From JAPOUP01 sp965203255 (lineage in GTDB: Bacteria > Pseudomonadota > Alphaproteobacteria > Rhodobacterales > Rhodobacteraceae), in the NCBI GenBank assembly GCA_965203255.1, contig OZ241882.1:3224001-3288000 (forward strand): a stretch of DNA of 64,000 nucleotides. The letters run 5' to 3'. Made by a program: the position numbers and the translations under genes. The notes under the pieces were generated by a model that made no database searches, was not told the DNA's origin, and saw only the letters and a list, made by a program, of their open reading frames with translations. The stretch's first letter is position 1. Each line of letters opens with the position of its first letter. Below, piece after piece: positions 19,001-27,953 of the stretch.

Positions 19001-20402
19001 CCCCACTTCCATTCCGAAGTGCAACACCGGCCATCTGCGCAGGGAGGGCGGAGCCCGAGCTGCGCAGATGGCCGGAAGGCGGGGTTTGCGGCTCTCCGGG
19101 AACGGCGGATCCGGCCCCGGAACGGCTGCAGTCCCGTCCGGAAGGAGAATATCCGGGCTTTCAGGGCAGCGCAAGGCCGCCGCCGGGGCAGGTCGCGTCC
19201 GTCCGGGCGCAGGGAGGGCGCAGCCCGACCGGAGCCCGGACGGACGCGACGGCTTGATCCGTTCCACCCCCTCCCGGCGCGGCCATCCGCGCTGTCGGGA
19301 GGCGGGCCGGCGGTGTCAGGGAGGGCGGGCCCGGCGGAACACCTCGGCGGGGGTCCGGTAGCCGAGCACCCTGCGCGGACGCGCGTTCAGGCGGTCCTGC
19401 ACCCCCTTCACCTCATCGTCGCCGACCGCCCGGAGGTCCGTCCCCTTCGGCAGGTACTGCCGCACCAGCCCGTTGGTGTGCTCGTTCAGGCCCCTCTCCC
19501 AGGAGTGGTAGGGGGTCGCGAAGTAGAAGGAGGCCTTCAGCGCCTCCGCCACGCCGGCGTGGCCCGCGAACTCCTTTCCGTTGTCCGCCGTGATCGTGTG
19601 GACAGGCGCGGCGGACGACCGGAGCATCGCCAGCATCGCCGCGGAGACCTCCGCCGAGGTCCGCCGGTCAACCCTCTGTAAATACGTGTATTTCGACGCA
19701 CGGTCCACAAGCGAGACCACCGCCCCGCTGTGGCCCTTCCCGATGATCGTGTCCGCCTCCCAGTCACCGACACGCTCCTTCCTCTCCACCTCCTCCGGCC
19801 TCTCCGAGATGTCCACCCGGCCCGGGATGTGGCCACGGCCCGAGTGCCGCCCGCCACGCCAGTTGGGCTTCTTCCCGCGGCGGCGCAGCAGCAGGAACAG
19901 CTCCCCGCCCGCCTTCCGGTCGGCCTTCAGGCGCTCGTATATCCACTGGCGGCCCACCGCCCAGCCACCCTCCAGCCGCAGCCGTCCCGCGACCTGCTCC
20001 GGGCTCCAGCCCTCCGCCAGGCACCCCTCCACATGCGCCCAGCGCTCCGCAGTCATCTTCCTCGGAACCGAGGAGGCGGCGCTGCGGCGGGCCTCCGCCA
20101 TCCCCTGCGCCTCGCCGGGGCTGTAGCCCGAATCACCGCCGTTCCGGCGCAGCTCCCGCCAGACCGACGAACGGTCACGGCCCAGACGGGCCGCGATGTC
20201 CCCGTAGGAGAGCCCGCTTTCCTTCAGTGCGCCGATCTGGCATCTTTCCCCATGGGTCAGGTGGCGGAAGCCCTCGGGCATGGCAGTCTCCTCTCTTCTC
20301 AACAAGGGGACTGTCGCCGCTTCCTGGCCGATCCGCAACATCATGCGGCAGGAAAACCGCCCAACACCGCCACTGGTGTTGCACTTCGGACTGGAATGGG
20401 GC
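19001..20402 (-). mobile_element. IS30 family element inserted in mutS
   Basis: 1402 bp, bounded by related ends (CCCCACTTCCATTCCGAAGT and, inverted, GCCCCATTCCAGTCCGAAGT) running on into GCAACACC. A 3-bp GAT duplication (18998-19000 and 20403-20405) flanks it; removing the element and one copy restores the mutS frame. A copy of the same length is at 60693-62094. I found one silent base difference in the part of the transposase I compared. Confidence 0.92.
19316..20281 (-). CDS. IS30 family transposase
   Basis: 321 residues. The N-terminal HTH reads RHLTHGERCQIGALKESGLS and SYGDIAARLGRDRSSVWREL; the DDE domain shows DWEADTIIG, ITADNGKEFAGH and NEHTNGLVRQYLPKG, and the end matches LNARPRRVLGYRTPAEVF. 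The start MPEGFRH has GAGGAG 7-8 bases upstream; an upstream in-frame ATG is less well placed. Apparently intact and active-looking. Confidence 0.93.
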   Translation of the reverse strand: MPEGFRHLTHGERCQIGALKESGLSYGDIAARLGRDRSSVWRELRRNGGDSGYSPGEAQGMAEARRSAASSVPRKMTAERWAHVEGCLAEGWSPEQVAGRLRLEGGWAVGRQWIYERLKADRKAGGELFLLLRRRGKKPNWRGGRHSGRGHIPGRVDISERPEEVERKERVGDWEADTIIGKGHSGAVVSLVDRASKYTYLQRVDRRTSAEVSAAMLAMLRSSAAPVHTITADNGKEFAGHAGVAEALKASFYFATPYHSWERGLNEHTNGLVRQYLPKGTDLRAVGDDEVKGVQDRLNARPRRVLGYRTPAEVFRRARPP

Positions 20403-20675
20403 GATCAAAGTCTGAAGATAGCCTTCAGCAGCGTGAACAGGCACGCCGCACATCGGAACGCCCTTGCCAAGGTGCTTTCCGCGCTTGGTGAGGGCGATAT
20501 CCAGGGCCTCCGCTGCTGCCGAGGCATCGTCAAAGAACATCTCGTAGAAATCGCCCATCCTAAAGAACAGAAGGGCATCGGGATGTTTTGACTTAAGGTC
20601 CATATATTGCGCCATCATTGGCGACAGCGCAGGATTGGTTGTGGTCAAGGAAGCCCCCGAACTGATCCTTGCCAA
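20403..20675 (-). pseudogene. mutS: mutS, N-terminal part, separated by IS30
   Basis: Encodes the first 91 codons of MutS: SPMMAQYMDLKSKHPDALLF, FFRMGDFYEMFFDDA with the Phe-x-Glu mismatch-contact motif, ALTKRGKHLGKG and MCGVPVHAAEGYLQTLI, where the IS30 begins. Translation continues into the element for a short run of foreign residues. Without the clamp and ATPase domains this fragment cannot function. Confidence 0.92.
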
Positions 20676-20719
20676 CGGCTATCAAGCTGCTCGGTCAGGT
20701 GGGACACGTCAGCCCGGTC

Positions 20720-21385
20720 TCAACTCGATGCGAATGAAGCCGCGTCGCCCCAAAGATCCTTGACCCGCTGGTCGCGGCCACAGGCCTGACGATAGCGCTT
20801 ATAGGCCTTCTCCTTGGAGATTGGTCCGAACCGAGACAGTATCAGGTCTTTCTGTCTGTAGTAGTCCTGGTGGTATTCCTCCGCCAGATAGAACGGGCCG
20901 GCGTCAAGAATCGGAGTGACCACAGTCATCTCAAGTTCGGCTTCGGCCGCTGCCTTCGCGGCTTCCGCGGCGACTTTGCCAACATTGTCGGTCACGAATA
21001 CGGCTGTCGTGTAGCTGTGACCTCGGTCGCAGAACTGGCCTCCGCTATCGGTTGGGTCAACTGATCGAAAAAACAGATGGAGGAGCCGTTCAAAGCTAAC
21101 TTTGTCCGGGTCATAGTCAATCCGTACGGCCTCAAGATGGCCTGTACCGCCTCTAACGACCTGCCTGTAGGTCGGATTTGCCACAGTTCCGCCCGTGTAA
21201 CCTGAGACGGCTTCGATTACGCCCGGTACCTTCTCGAAGTCCGCTTCGACGCACCAGAAACAGCCGCCAGCGAACACCGCAGTCCTGGTTTCAGCCGATG
21301 TTGCGCCTGGAGAAAGGGTGATGCTGAAAGCGAGGGCGCTGACAGCTGTGAGAGCCTTGGTCACAGTTCGGATAGAGGTTGACAT
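20720..21385 (-). CDS. msrA: peptide methionine sulfoxide reductase MsrA, exported
   Basis: 221 residues. A signal peptide (TVTKALTAVSALAFSITL, cut near TSA-ET) precedes the catalytic AVFAGGCFWCVEADFEKVPG, in which GCFWC carries the nucleophile cysteine, then VSGYTGG, GHLEAVRIDYDP and YFLAEEYHQDYY-like PFYLAEEYHQDYY. It reduces methionine-S-sulfoxide in periplasmic proteins. ATG at 21385 has AAGGAG 7-8 bases upstream. It lies just upstream of mutS on the same strand. Confidence 0.93.
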   Translation of the reverse strand: MSTSIRTVTKALTAVSALAFSITLSPGATSAETRTAVFAGGCFWCVEADFEKVPGVIEAVSGYTGGTVANPTYRQVVRGGTGHLEAVRIDYDPDKVSFERLLHLFFRSVDPTDSGGQFCDRGHSYTTAVFVTDNVGKVAAEAAKAAAEAELEMTVVTPILDAGPFYLAEEYHQDYYRQKDLILSRFGPISKEKAYKRYRQACGRDQRVKDLWGDAASFASS

Positions 21386-21455
21386 GGTTCCGCTCCTTCT
21401 TTCACTGCCGTGATCACCCATGCCAAGCGCTGCCGCAAGTGTTTGCCCTTCACGA

Positions 21456-21800
21456 TCACGGGGGGTTTATCCCATACATCCAAGGTCCTTCCGATGGAAT
21501 TGGTGTTCGATGATCTTGATTCATCGCGGCGGTATCTGGAATGATGATCAGCGACACCTTGATTGGAGATGGGCGCATCCCGGGGAATCTTCCTATCGGT
21601 TGTTCGGAGATGTCGAATTCTGCCTTGCAAGTGCGCAATCGGCTCGAAAGTTCGATGGATTCGCCTTCTTCTGCATCGAAGATAGCCCGGCTGACGACGG
21701 AAACCAGTCTCAGCTGACGAACCCGAAAGGTCTTGGACCTCGGTACGCCTGTCCGCATTTGGTCAATCTTCTTTCCGGCAGTAGCCAGGGGATGGGTCAA
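21456..21800 (-). CDS. hypothetical small protein, doubtful
   Basis: A 114-residue frame upstream of msrA on the same strand. It contains VRQLRLVSVVSRAIFDAEEG and EFDISEQPIGRFPGM, resembles no family I know and has no convincing ribosome binding site. An opposite-strand frame overlaps it. The remainder of the 520-base gap between msrA and argG shows nothing else. Confidence 0.25.
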   Translation of the reverse strand: MTHPLATAGKKIDQMRTGVPRSKTFRVRQLRLVSVVSRAIFDAEEGESIELSSRLRTCKAEFDISEQPIGRFPGMRPSPIKVSLIIIPDTAAMNQDHRTPIPSEGPWMYGINPP

Positions 21801-21908
21801 CGACCGGTGTAGATCGAACTACGGAAAATGAGCATCCATGCAACAGGATTCGCTGCCGAACCAGTGAATGCCAGCCACATGTCTTCATTATACCGAGGTC
21901 ACGTACCG

Positions 21909-23126
21909 TCAGCGGGTGCGGTGGTTGCGCATGGCAAGCAGCCGAAGCCGTAACGCATTTAGCTTGATAAAGCCAGCCGCGTCCTTTTGATCGTAGGTAC
22001 CAGCGTCATCCTCGAAAGTAACATGTTCCTCGGAGTACAGCGAGTGCTCGGACCATCGTCCGACCGTTCGGGCAAGTCCCTTGAAGAGTTTCAGCCGCAC
22101 TGTGCCCGAGACATGCTCCTGACTCCGGTCAATGAGCGCCTGCAACATTTCGCGCTCAGGCGAGAACCAAAGTCCATTGTAGATCAGCTCTGCATACTGA
22201 GGCATGACCTGGTCCTTAAGGTGCATCGCGCCACGGTCCAGTGTTATCGACTCGATTCCGCGATGAGCCTCGAGCAGGATGGTTCCGCCGGGAGTTTCAT
22301 AGATGCCACGTGACTTCATCCCGACAAACCGGCCTTCCACAAGGTCGAGGCGACCAATTCCGTGACGTCCACCGAGTTCATTGAGTTTCGTGAGGAGCTG
22401 CGCAGGCGACATTGGATCACCGTTGACGCTGACGGCATCTCCATTATCAAATCCGACTTCGATGTATTCCGGCCTATCTGGCGCGTTCTCAGGACTTACC
22501 GTGCGCTGGTAGACATAGTCCGGCGCTTCTTCTGCCGGATCCTCCAATACCTTTCCCTCGGAGGATGTGTGCAGGAGATTGGCATCGACTGAGAATGGCG
22601 CTTCACCCCGCTTGTCCCGTGCGATCGGAATCTGATGCTTTTCGGCGAAATCGACGAGGCGTGAGCGACTTGTGAGGTCCCATTCCCGCCAGGGCGCAAT
22701 GACCTTGATTTCCGGATTCAGCGCGTAGGCCGAAAGCTCGAACCGGACTTGATCGTTGCCCTTGCCGGTTGCCCCATGCGCAACGGCATCCGCTCCTGTT
22801 TCCTTCGCAATCTCGATAAGACGTTTGGAAATCAACGGTCGGGCAATCGAAGTTCCCAATAGGTAGAGTCCCTCGTAGACGGCATTTGCCCTGAACATCG
22901 GAAAGACGAAGTTGCGAGCGAATTCCTCGCGGAGATCTTCGATGTGGATCTCCTTCACTCCGAGCATCTCGGCTTTCTTTCGAGCAGGCTCCAGTTCTTC
23001 GCCCTGGCCCAGGTCAGCCGTGAAAGTGACCACTTCGCAGGAGTATTCCGCCTGAAGCCATTTCAGGATGATCGAGGTGTCGAGGCCACCGGAGTAGGCC
23101 AGTACGACTTTCTTGGGCGCGGGCAT
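21909..23126 (-). CDS. argG: argininosuccinate synthase
   Basis: 405 residues. The N-terminal ATP pyrophosphatase loop VVLAYSGGLDTSIILKWL, VVTFTADLGQGEE, GTSIARPLI, AHGATGKGNDQVRFEL and WSEHSLYSEEHVTF mark ArgG. It joins citrulline and aspartate using ATP in arginine biosynthesis. ATG at 23126 is preceded by GGAGG with a 6-base spacer; the frame is open six codons further. Full length and intact. Confidence 0.96.
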   Translation of the reverse strand: MPAPKKVVLAYSGGLDTSIILKWLQAEYSCEVVTFTADLGQGEELEPARKKAEMLGVKEIHIEDLREEFARNFVFPMFRANAVYEGLYLLGTSIARPLISKRLIEIAKETGADAVAHGATGKGNDQVRFELSAYALNPEIKVIAPWREWDLTSRSRLVDFAEKHQIPIARDKRGEAPFSVDANLLHTSSEGKVLEDPAEEAPDYVYQRTVSPENAPDRPEYIEVGFDNGDAVSVNGDPMSPAQLLTKLNELGGRHGIGRLDLVEGRFVGMKSRGIYETPGGTILLEAHRGIESITLDRGAMHLKDQVMPQYAELIYNGLWFSPEREMLQALIDRSQEHVSGTVRLKLFKGLARTVGRWSEHSLYSEEHVTFEDDAGTYDQKDAAGFIKLNALRLRLLAMRNHRTR

Positions 23127-23262
23127 GATCGTCCTCCGAACCACTTAAGGATATGGACGCGCGATTTAGTGGACTCCTTGACTTCACGCAAGGCGGTCAC
23201 CGACTGGGTCAACGCGTCAATCTGCCGGCCGTGAGCCAGCCTCTGGATTCGCGAATTGAACG

Positions 23263-23976
23263 TCAGCGATGCCTCATGGAAGCAGTACTATGTCTTGCCG
23301 GAGGCAGGTGGACAACCAATGCCTGAAGCAACATACCTACCATTAACCCATTCAGTAAGTGCCAAAGGAAATGCGTACCGAGCCCACCGGTCACTGCGCA
23401 GGCCCGTAGGTCAATGGTCCGGAAGAAGAGTGACAGAACAAAGGCCAGTGTGGCACCAGCGACAAGCCATCGCGCAGGGTGCTGACGGGCAAGGGTAATC
23501 CCCGCGAAAACAGCGAGGGCAATCAATGCAGGCAGGTATTGGAGTGATCCGTTGAGGCGCATTGGAGCGGGATCCGCGTCTGTCGTTATACTTTGTCCAA
23601 AGATCAGCATTGTTATGCTGGTCACTGCCGCGGCAATCGCAACAATTCGGGCAGTGAGGATAATGTTCTGGCCAGTGGTCCTCCAAATGACGGTAAGCAC
23701 ATAGAATGCGACGAAACTCCAGATCGGGATTACGTCAGCCAGCTCTGCGGCCGGGGTCGCAAAAGTGTGGAAGAGGAAGGATCCAATTCCGATGGAGCCG
23801 CCGATTGCGATTACCAGGAGTTCCAGAGGATCACGCCTTTCCCGCCCCAAAGCCTTCGGCAGGACCAAGACAGCTGCGAGCAGGAAGGCAGCATTGCTGA
23901 TTGCGTTTACGGGTTCGTCCCAAATTCCTTGCGAGGTGCGCTCGCAATAGAGGTCGATAAACCGTGTGTTGAGCAT
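23263..23976 (-). CDS. ceramidase-like (CREST superfamily) membrane protein
   Basis: 237 residues with about seven hydrophobic segments. DLYCERTSQGIWDEPVNAIS at the N-terminus, GIGSFLFHTFAT in the middle and GTHFLWHLLNGLMVG near the end are the conserved acid and histidine motifs of the alkaline-ceramidase/ceramidase-domain family, membrane metal hydrolases acting on amide bonds in lipids. The bacterial substrate is unknown. ATG with AGGGAT upstream. Confidence 0.82.
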   Translation of the reverse strand: MLNTRFIDLYCERTSQGIWDEPVNAISNAAFLLAAVLVLPKALGRERRDPLELLVIAIGGSIGIGSFLFHTFATPAAELADVIPIWSFVAFYVLTVIWRTTGQNIILTARIVAIAAAVTSITMLIFGQSITTDADPAPMRLNGSLQYLPALIALAVFAGITLARQHPARWLVAGATLAFVLSLFFRTIDLRACAVTGGLGTHFLWHLLNGLMVGMLLQALVVHLPPARHSTASMRHR

Positions 23977-24217
23977 GGAATCATCCCTACGCTGAGCATC
24001 GCACAACATCAAGGAGGCATCGGTGTCACCGTTTCAAGGGCCGTCCCCTGACAAGCACCTGTTCAACAGTGTTTCCAGTTGATCCAAGCGGTAGTCTCAT
24101 TCGCCATCAGTGGAAAACCGTCAGCCAATGCGGTTGGCAGGACGCAGGGAAATCCACGTTGCTGATTCGCAATTGCGGTCCCATGTCCTTTGGAGCGTGC
24201 CAGCGCTTCCTGAACCA

Positions 24218-24700
24218 TCAAGTGCCTATACCATTGCGGTCAGACCGGCGCGTCAAACACTGGCTGTGCCAGTAGCGCCCGAGGAACGCGCGATCACCAT
24301 CGCTATCCAGTTCCTTTACCGCTTCACGGATGGACATCCACACCGCCAAATGATCGTCTTCCGGTGGCAATCCCTTTCGCAGGACGGGGAGGGCGGAATA
24401 GATGTGGCAGATTTTCTCCGCCCAGAGGCCGTATTCCGGAATGTAAGTGAATCGCCTGTAGGCTCCGATTCGACGCGGAAAGGCAATCTGCCAACCGGTC
24501 TCCTCAAACACTTCCCTATGAAGCGCGCCAATGGTGGATTCTTCGGGACCGATCCCTCCACCGGGCAGCTGCAGTTCCGAGACAGGTTGGGATTGATGGG
24601 TCAAGAGCACGTTGTTGCCTTTTGCCAGAATGGCGTAGACCCCTGGGCGATATCTATAACGGACGCCCTGCCTCACCGCTTCTCCGTACCTCTTCATCAT
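24218..24700 (-). CDS. Nudix hydrolase
   Basis: 160 residues. The Nudix box is complete: GGGIGPEES, then HREVFEETGWQI. RYRPGVYAILAKGNNVLLTH precedes it. It hydrolyses a nucleoside diphosphate linked to some other moiety; which one is not evident. Two methionines at the start (24700, 24697) are equally possible. It is divergent from hslO. Confidence 0.85.
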   Translation of the reverse strand: MMKRYGEAVRQGVRYRYRPGVYAILAKGNNVLLTHQSQPVSELQLPGGGIGPEESTIGALHREVFEETGWQIAFPRRIGAYRRFTYIPEYGLWAEKICHIYSALPVLRKGLPPEDDHLAVWMSIREAVKELDSDGDRAFLGRYWHSQCLTRRSDRNGIGT

Positions 24701-24745
24701 GGGCTCGCCACTTCATCCACGTTGCCACTCCACTAAGGTCGCGGT

Positions 24746-25783
24746 ATGCCGACCGAAAGCCCCCAAAGGAACCCTATGACTACTGGATCCCGGAATTTAT
24801 GGGACGACGCCGTTCTTCCATTTCAACTTGATCGCGCGGATGTCCGTGGTCGCATGGTTCGACTTAACGAGACATTGGTTTGCGTATTGGCCAGGCACGA
24901 TTACCCGGCGATGATCGAATCGTTGATTGCTGAAACGGCACTTCTGACCGTGCTGATCGGGCAGACGATCAAGTTGCGTTGGAAGCTGTCGCTCCAGATA
25001 CGTGGCACCGGTCCCATCCGGTTGATCGCAACAGACAACTACGCGCCGACTGAGCGGGGCAAACCTGCGCGACTCCGCGCCTACGCCAGTTTTGATGAGA
25101 ATCATATTGACGCCGAAGGCCCGGGATTCCCGCAAATTGGCGAAGGACATTTCGCGATCCTGATTGATCAAGGTGATGGCACCACTCCCTACCAAGGAAT
25201 AACCCCTATTTCCGGAAGATCGCTGGCAGCATGTGCGGAAACCTTCTTCGCGCAGTCCGAGCAGCTTCCAACTCGATTCGCTTTGGCCTATGGGCGCTCG
25301 TGGACACCTGGCGCCGACGAGCGCTGGCGCGCTGGGGGCATCATGCTTCAGCACCTGCCCAAAGCATCGCCCTCCGCAACTTCCGCACATGCGGACGAAA
25401 CCGATGAACTGTCCGCGACTGATATCCCGGTCGGAGATGATGATGAGAACTGGCGACGGGTGAACCTCCTGCTCAGCACGGTGGACGAATTGGAGTTGAT
25501 TGGTCCCCATATGGATCCACAGGACGTTCTGGTGCGTTTGTTCCACCAGGAAGTGCCGAGGGCATTTCCAGTTCATCCAGTCGAGTTCGGATGCTCATGC
25601 TCAGCTGATCGCGTACGCGGAAGCCTGTCAATTTACTCGGCCAGCGACATCAGGCACATGACCACGGATAGGGGAGTCGTGACAGCTGAATGCCAGTTCT
25701 GCGGAGCCCATTACGAGTTTGATCCCGATACGCTGGGCTTTGAGGCGAAGTCGGAAGTGCCCTATGAAAGTCATGGAGGTTGA
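24746..25783 (+). CDS. hslO: Hsp33 redox-regulated chaperonin
   Basis: 345 residues. The C-terminal zinc/redox switch is intact as GCSCS (CxC) and CQFCGA (CxxC). The N-terminal substrate-binding domain includes FQLDRADVRGRMVRL, FAILIDQG and YQGITPI. Oxidation releases zinc and activates holdase activity in the cytoplasm. The start could also be Met11 of this frame. It overlaps the downstream Nudix gene by 20 bases, so the two are likely coupled. Confidence 0.93.
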   Translation: MPTESPQRNPMTTGSRNLWDDAVLPFQLDRADVRGRMVRLNETLVCVLARHDYPAMIESLIAETALLTVLIGQTIKLRWKLSLQIRGTGPIRLIATDNYAPTERGKPARLRAYASFDENHIDAEGPGFPQIGEGHFAILIDQGDGTTPYQGITPISGRSLAACAETFFAQSEQLPTRFALAYGRSWTPGADERWRAGGIMLQHLPKASPSATSAHADETDELSATDIPVGDDDENWRRVNLLLSTVDELELIGPHMDPQDVLVRLFHQEVPRAFPVHPVEFGCSCSADRVRGSLSIYSASDIRHMTTDRGVVTAECQFCGAHYEFDPDTLGFEAKSEVPYESHGG

Positions 25784-26372
25784 GACCCTTGAAATAATGA
25801 GGTCGGCCCTTGCCGCTTCCGACTCCACGACGTCAGACTTCGACCTCAATCCCGATTCCGCTCCGCTGGAACGCGCAGGACTTCGGTCCGCAGCTGTGCT
25901 CGTTCCGATCCAGTCGACCGGACGTGGCCTGAGGGTGGTGCTCACAAAGAGATCCTCGGCGTTGGAGCACCACCCCGGTCAGGTGGCCTTTCCTGGCGGA
26001 AAGATCGAAGAGGGCGATTCGGGAGCTGTTGGCGCAGCGCTTCGCGAGGCCCACGAGGAAATAGGTCTGGAACCCGAACATGTTGAGATAATCGGTCTGT
26101 TGTCTCCCCACGTGACAGTCACATTGTTCGAGATCACACCTGTTCTGGGAAGGATAGTCGGCGACTTCCAGCCTGTGCCTGAACGGGGAGAGGTGGAGGA
26201 AGTGTTCTCGGTTCCATTCTCCCATTTCAGCGATCCGAAAAACTACTCGGTGCGGTCCAGGCGCTGGCGCGGCCAGCGTCGGCACTACTATACCGTACCA
26301 TACGGTCCCTATTATGTCTGGGGCGCGACCGCCCGAATTCTGCATGCCTTGGCTGAAAGGCTGTCGACGTGA
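25764..26372 (+). CDS. Nudix hydrolase, CoA pyrophosphatase (NudL/YeaB)-like
   Basis: 202 residues from the ATG at 25764, which has GGAAG 7 bases upstream; ATG 25797 is a possible later start. HHPGQVAFPGGKIEEGD and ALREAHEEIGLE form the NudL-type Nudix box (UPF0035 plus Nudix). VWGATARILHALAE closes the domain. It probably cleaves CoA or acyl-CoA into phosphopantetheine and 3',5'-ADP. It overlaps cca by GTGA. Confidence 0.87.
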   Translation: MKVMEVETLEIMRSALAASDSTTSDFDLNPDSAPLERAGLRSAAVLVPIQSTGRGLRVVLTKRSSALEHHPGQVAFPGGKIEEGDSGAVGAALREAHEEIGLEPEHVEIIGLLSPHVTVTLFEITPVLGRIVGDFQPVPERGEVEEVFSVPFSHFSDPKNYSVRSRRWRGQRRHYYTVPYGPYYVWGATARILHALAERLST

Positions 26373-27529
26373 TACGGCTTGACCTTGGCAGTTCGCTCGA
26401 ATCGGGAACAAGGGCTGTTCTGGATGTCCTGTCAGGTGAGGGTCACCGTGCGCTGCTGGTCGGTGGCTGTGTTCGAAACGCATTGCTTGACGAGCCAATC
26501 AGTGATTTCGACATTGCCACCGACGCTTTGCCGAAGCAGGTCATCAGGCTCGCTGAGCAGGCGGGGCTGAAGCCGGTTCCGACCGGCATCGCCTATGGAA
26601 CCGTCACTGTTATATCGAAGGGAATTCCTCACGAAGTCACGACATTCCGTAAGGATGTCGAAACCTTTGGAAGGCGTGCGGTGATCGCCTATTCGTCCGA
26701 GGTCGCGGATGATGCCCGCCGCAGGGACTTCACTATGAACGCGCTCTATGCCGAGCGGGACGGGACGGTGGTCGACCCTCTCGGTGGCCATACCGATCTC
26801 TGCGCCCGACGTGTCCGTTTCATCGAAAACGCAGATCTGCGAATCAAGGAGGACTACCTCCGCATTCTCCGCTTTTTCAGATTCCATGCCTGGTATGGAA
26901 ATCAGGTGAAGGGACTCGACGATGAGGGACTTGCAGCCTGCGCCGCGAATCTGGATGGGTTGGACATTCTTGCCAGGGAACGTGTGGGCAGGGAGGTGTT
27001 CAAACTTCTGGAGGCGCCGGATCCGGCTTCATCAATTGTCGGCATGGCAAACATAGGGTGCCTGGATCGGATCCTGCCGGGGGCGTCGTCGGAGGCGTTG
27101 CCAGCGCTGATCGAGCTTGAAGGGAAGATGGATGTGGTTTCGGCCCCGGTTCGGCGGCTTGCGGTACTTGGTGGTGAACGTCTGGCACAGAACCTGCGTC
27201 TTTCAAGGTCCGCATCGAAATGCCTTGATCTGGTCCGCAGCCTGGCGGCGTCGGAGACCGATCCTGCCGTGCTTACCTATCGATTTGGGCGCGACATGGC
27301 TGTCAACGTGGTACTCGTACGCTCCGCGCTGCTTGGCCTGTCACTTCCGCTTGATCTGGAGGCGAGGCTTGACAGGGGTGACGGAGCGAAATTTCCATTG
27401 TCCGCCGACGATCTATCGGGCTCCTGCTCCGGCCGGGAACTCGGCCGCAGGCTTCGTTCATTGGAGGCCGTCTGGATTGACTCCGACTTTACGCTTGACC
27501 GAGCTTCGTTACTCGACGGGCTAGGCTGA
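26369..27529 (+). CDS. cca: CCA tRNA nucleotidyltransferase / poly(A) polymerase family
   Basis: 386 residues from a GTG start that overlaps the upstream stop. LLVGGCVRNALLDEPISDFDIATDALP contains the G-GxVRD-like and DxD nucleotidyltransferase motifs. ARRRDFTMNALYAERDGTVVDPLGG and RIKEDYLRILRFFRFHAWYG complete the class II signature. It adds or repairs 3'-CCA on tRNAs. The Nudix-cca pairing is typical of alphaproteobacteria. Confidence 0.9.
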   Translation: MIRLDLGSSLESGTRAVLDVLSGEGHRALLVGGCVRNALLDEPISDFDIATDALPKQVIRLAEQAGLKPVPTGIAYGTVTVISKGIPHEVTTFRKDVETFGRRAVIAYSSEVADDARRRDFTMNALYAERDGTVVDPLGGHTDLCARRVRFIENADLRIKEDYLRILRFFRFHAWYGNQVKGLDDEGLAACAANLDGLDILARERVGREVFKLLEAPDPASSIVGMANIGCLDRILPGASSEALPALIELEGKMDVVSAPVRRLAVLGGERLAQNLRLSRSASKCLDLVRSLAASETDPAVLTYRFGRDMAVNVVLVRSALLGLSLPLDLEARLDRGDGAKFPLSADDLSGSCSGRELGRRLRSLEAVWIDSDFTLDRASLLDGLG

Positions 27530-27953
27530 TCTGGAAGTCTGCACGGCGTCCATTTCCCCCCGGAGACGCAAGCGAAGAACGCTCTGGAGTTCAGAGCGAC
27601 TCCCGTTCCATCTCGAGGTTCAACTCGATCATCGCCGGGTAATCGTGCTTGAGGGGCGTAGCCAAGACAGAGGAAATGGTCGGGATGCGGTAATCCCAGT
27701 TCAAGTGCGTCGGAGATCGGGATCCTTAGGGCGGGCGAACTCCGCCTCGAATGATTTCTGCAGAGGTTGGTACGTACGGGTGCATGCCAGAGTGGCGTGC
27801 CACCTACTTTTTGGTGCGCTAACCCCGACCGTCGACCAACTGATGGGAATCACTGTCCGAAACCGGAAGTTCCAGCAGCGCTGTCCGCCGCCGGAAGCGC
27901 AATAATTTCGCAGGAGGCTCCAACGTCAATACCGATGATATCGTGAACGGAAA
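27530..27953. other. intergenic, no gene seen
   Basis: About 420 bases between cca and the Fic gene. A hairpin (GCTCTG / CAGAGC, around 27580-27598) lies 55 bases after cca but has no T run. A minus-strand frame ending near 27597 reads HDYPAMIELNLEMERESL, perhaps the tail of a lost gene. Nothing else stands out. Confidence 0.35.

Noticed and set aside
18999..19267. IS-encoded start for the C-terminal mutS frame as a functional MutS
   Set aside because: The frame is open into the IS30, but the product would lack the mismatch-contact motif and most of domain I.
27575..27600. GCTCTG/CAGAGC hairpin after cca as a terminator
   Set aside because: Stem of only about six to seven pairs and no T run on either strand.
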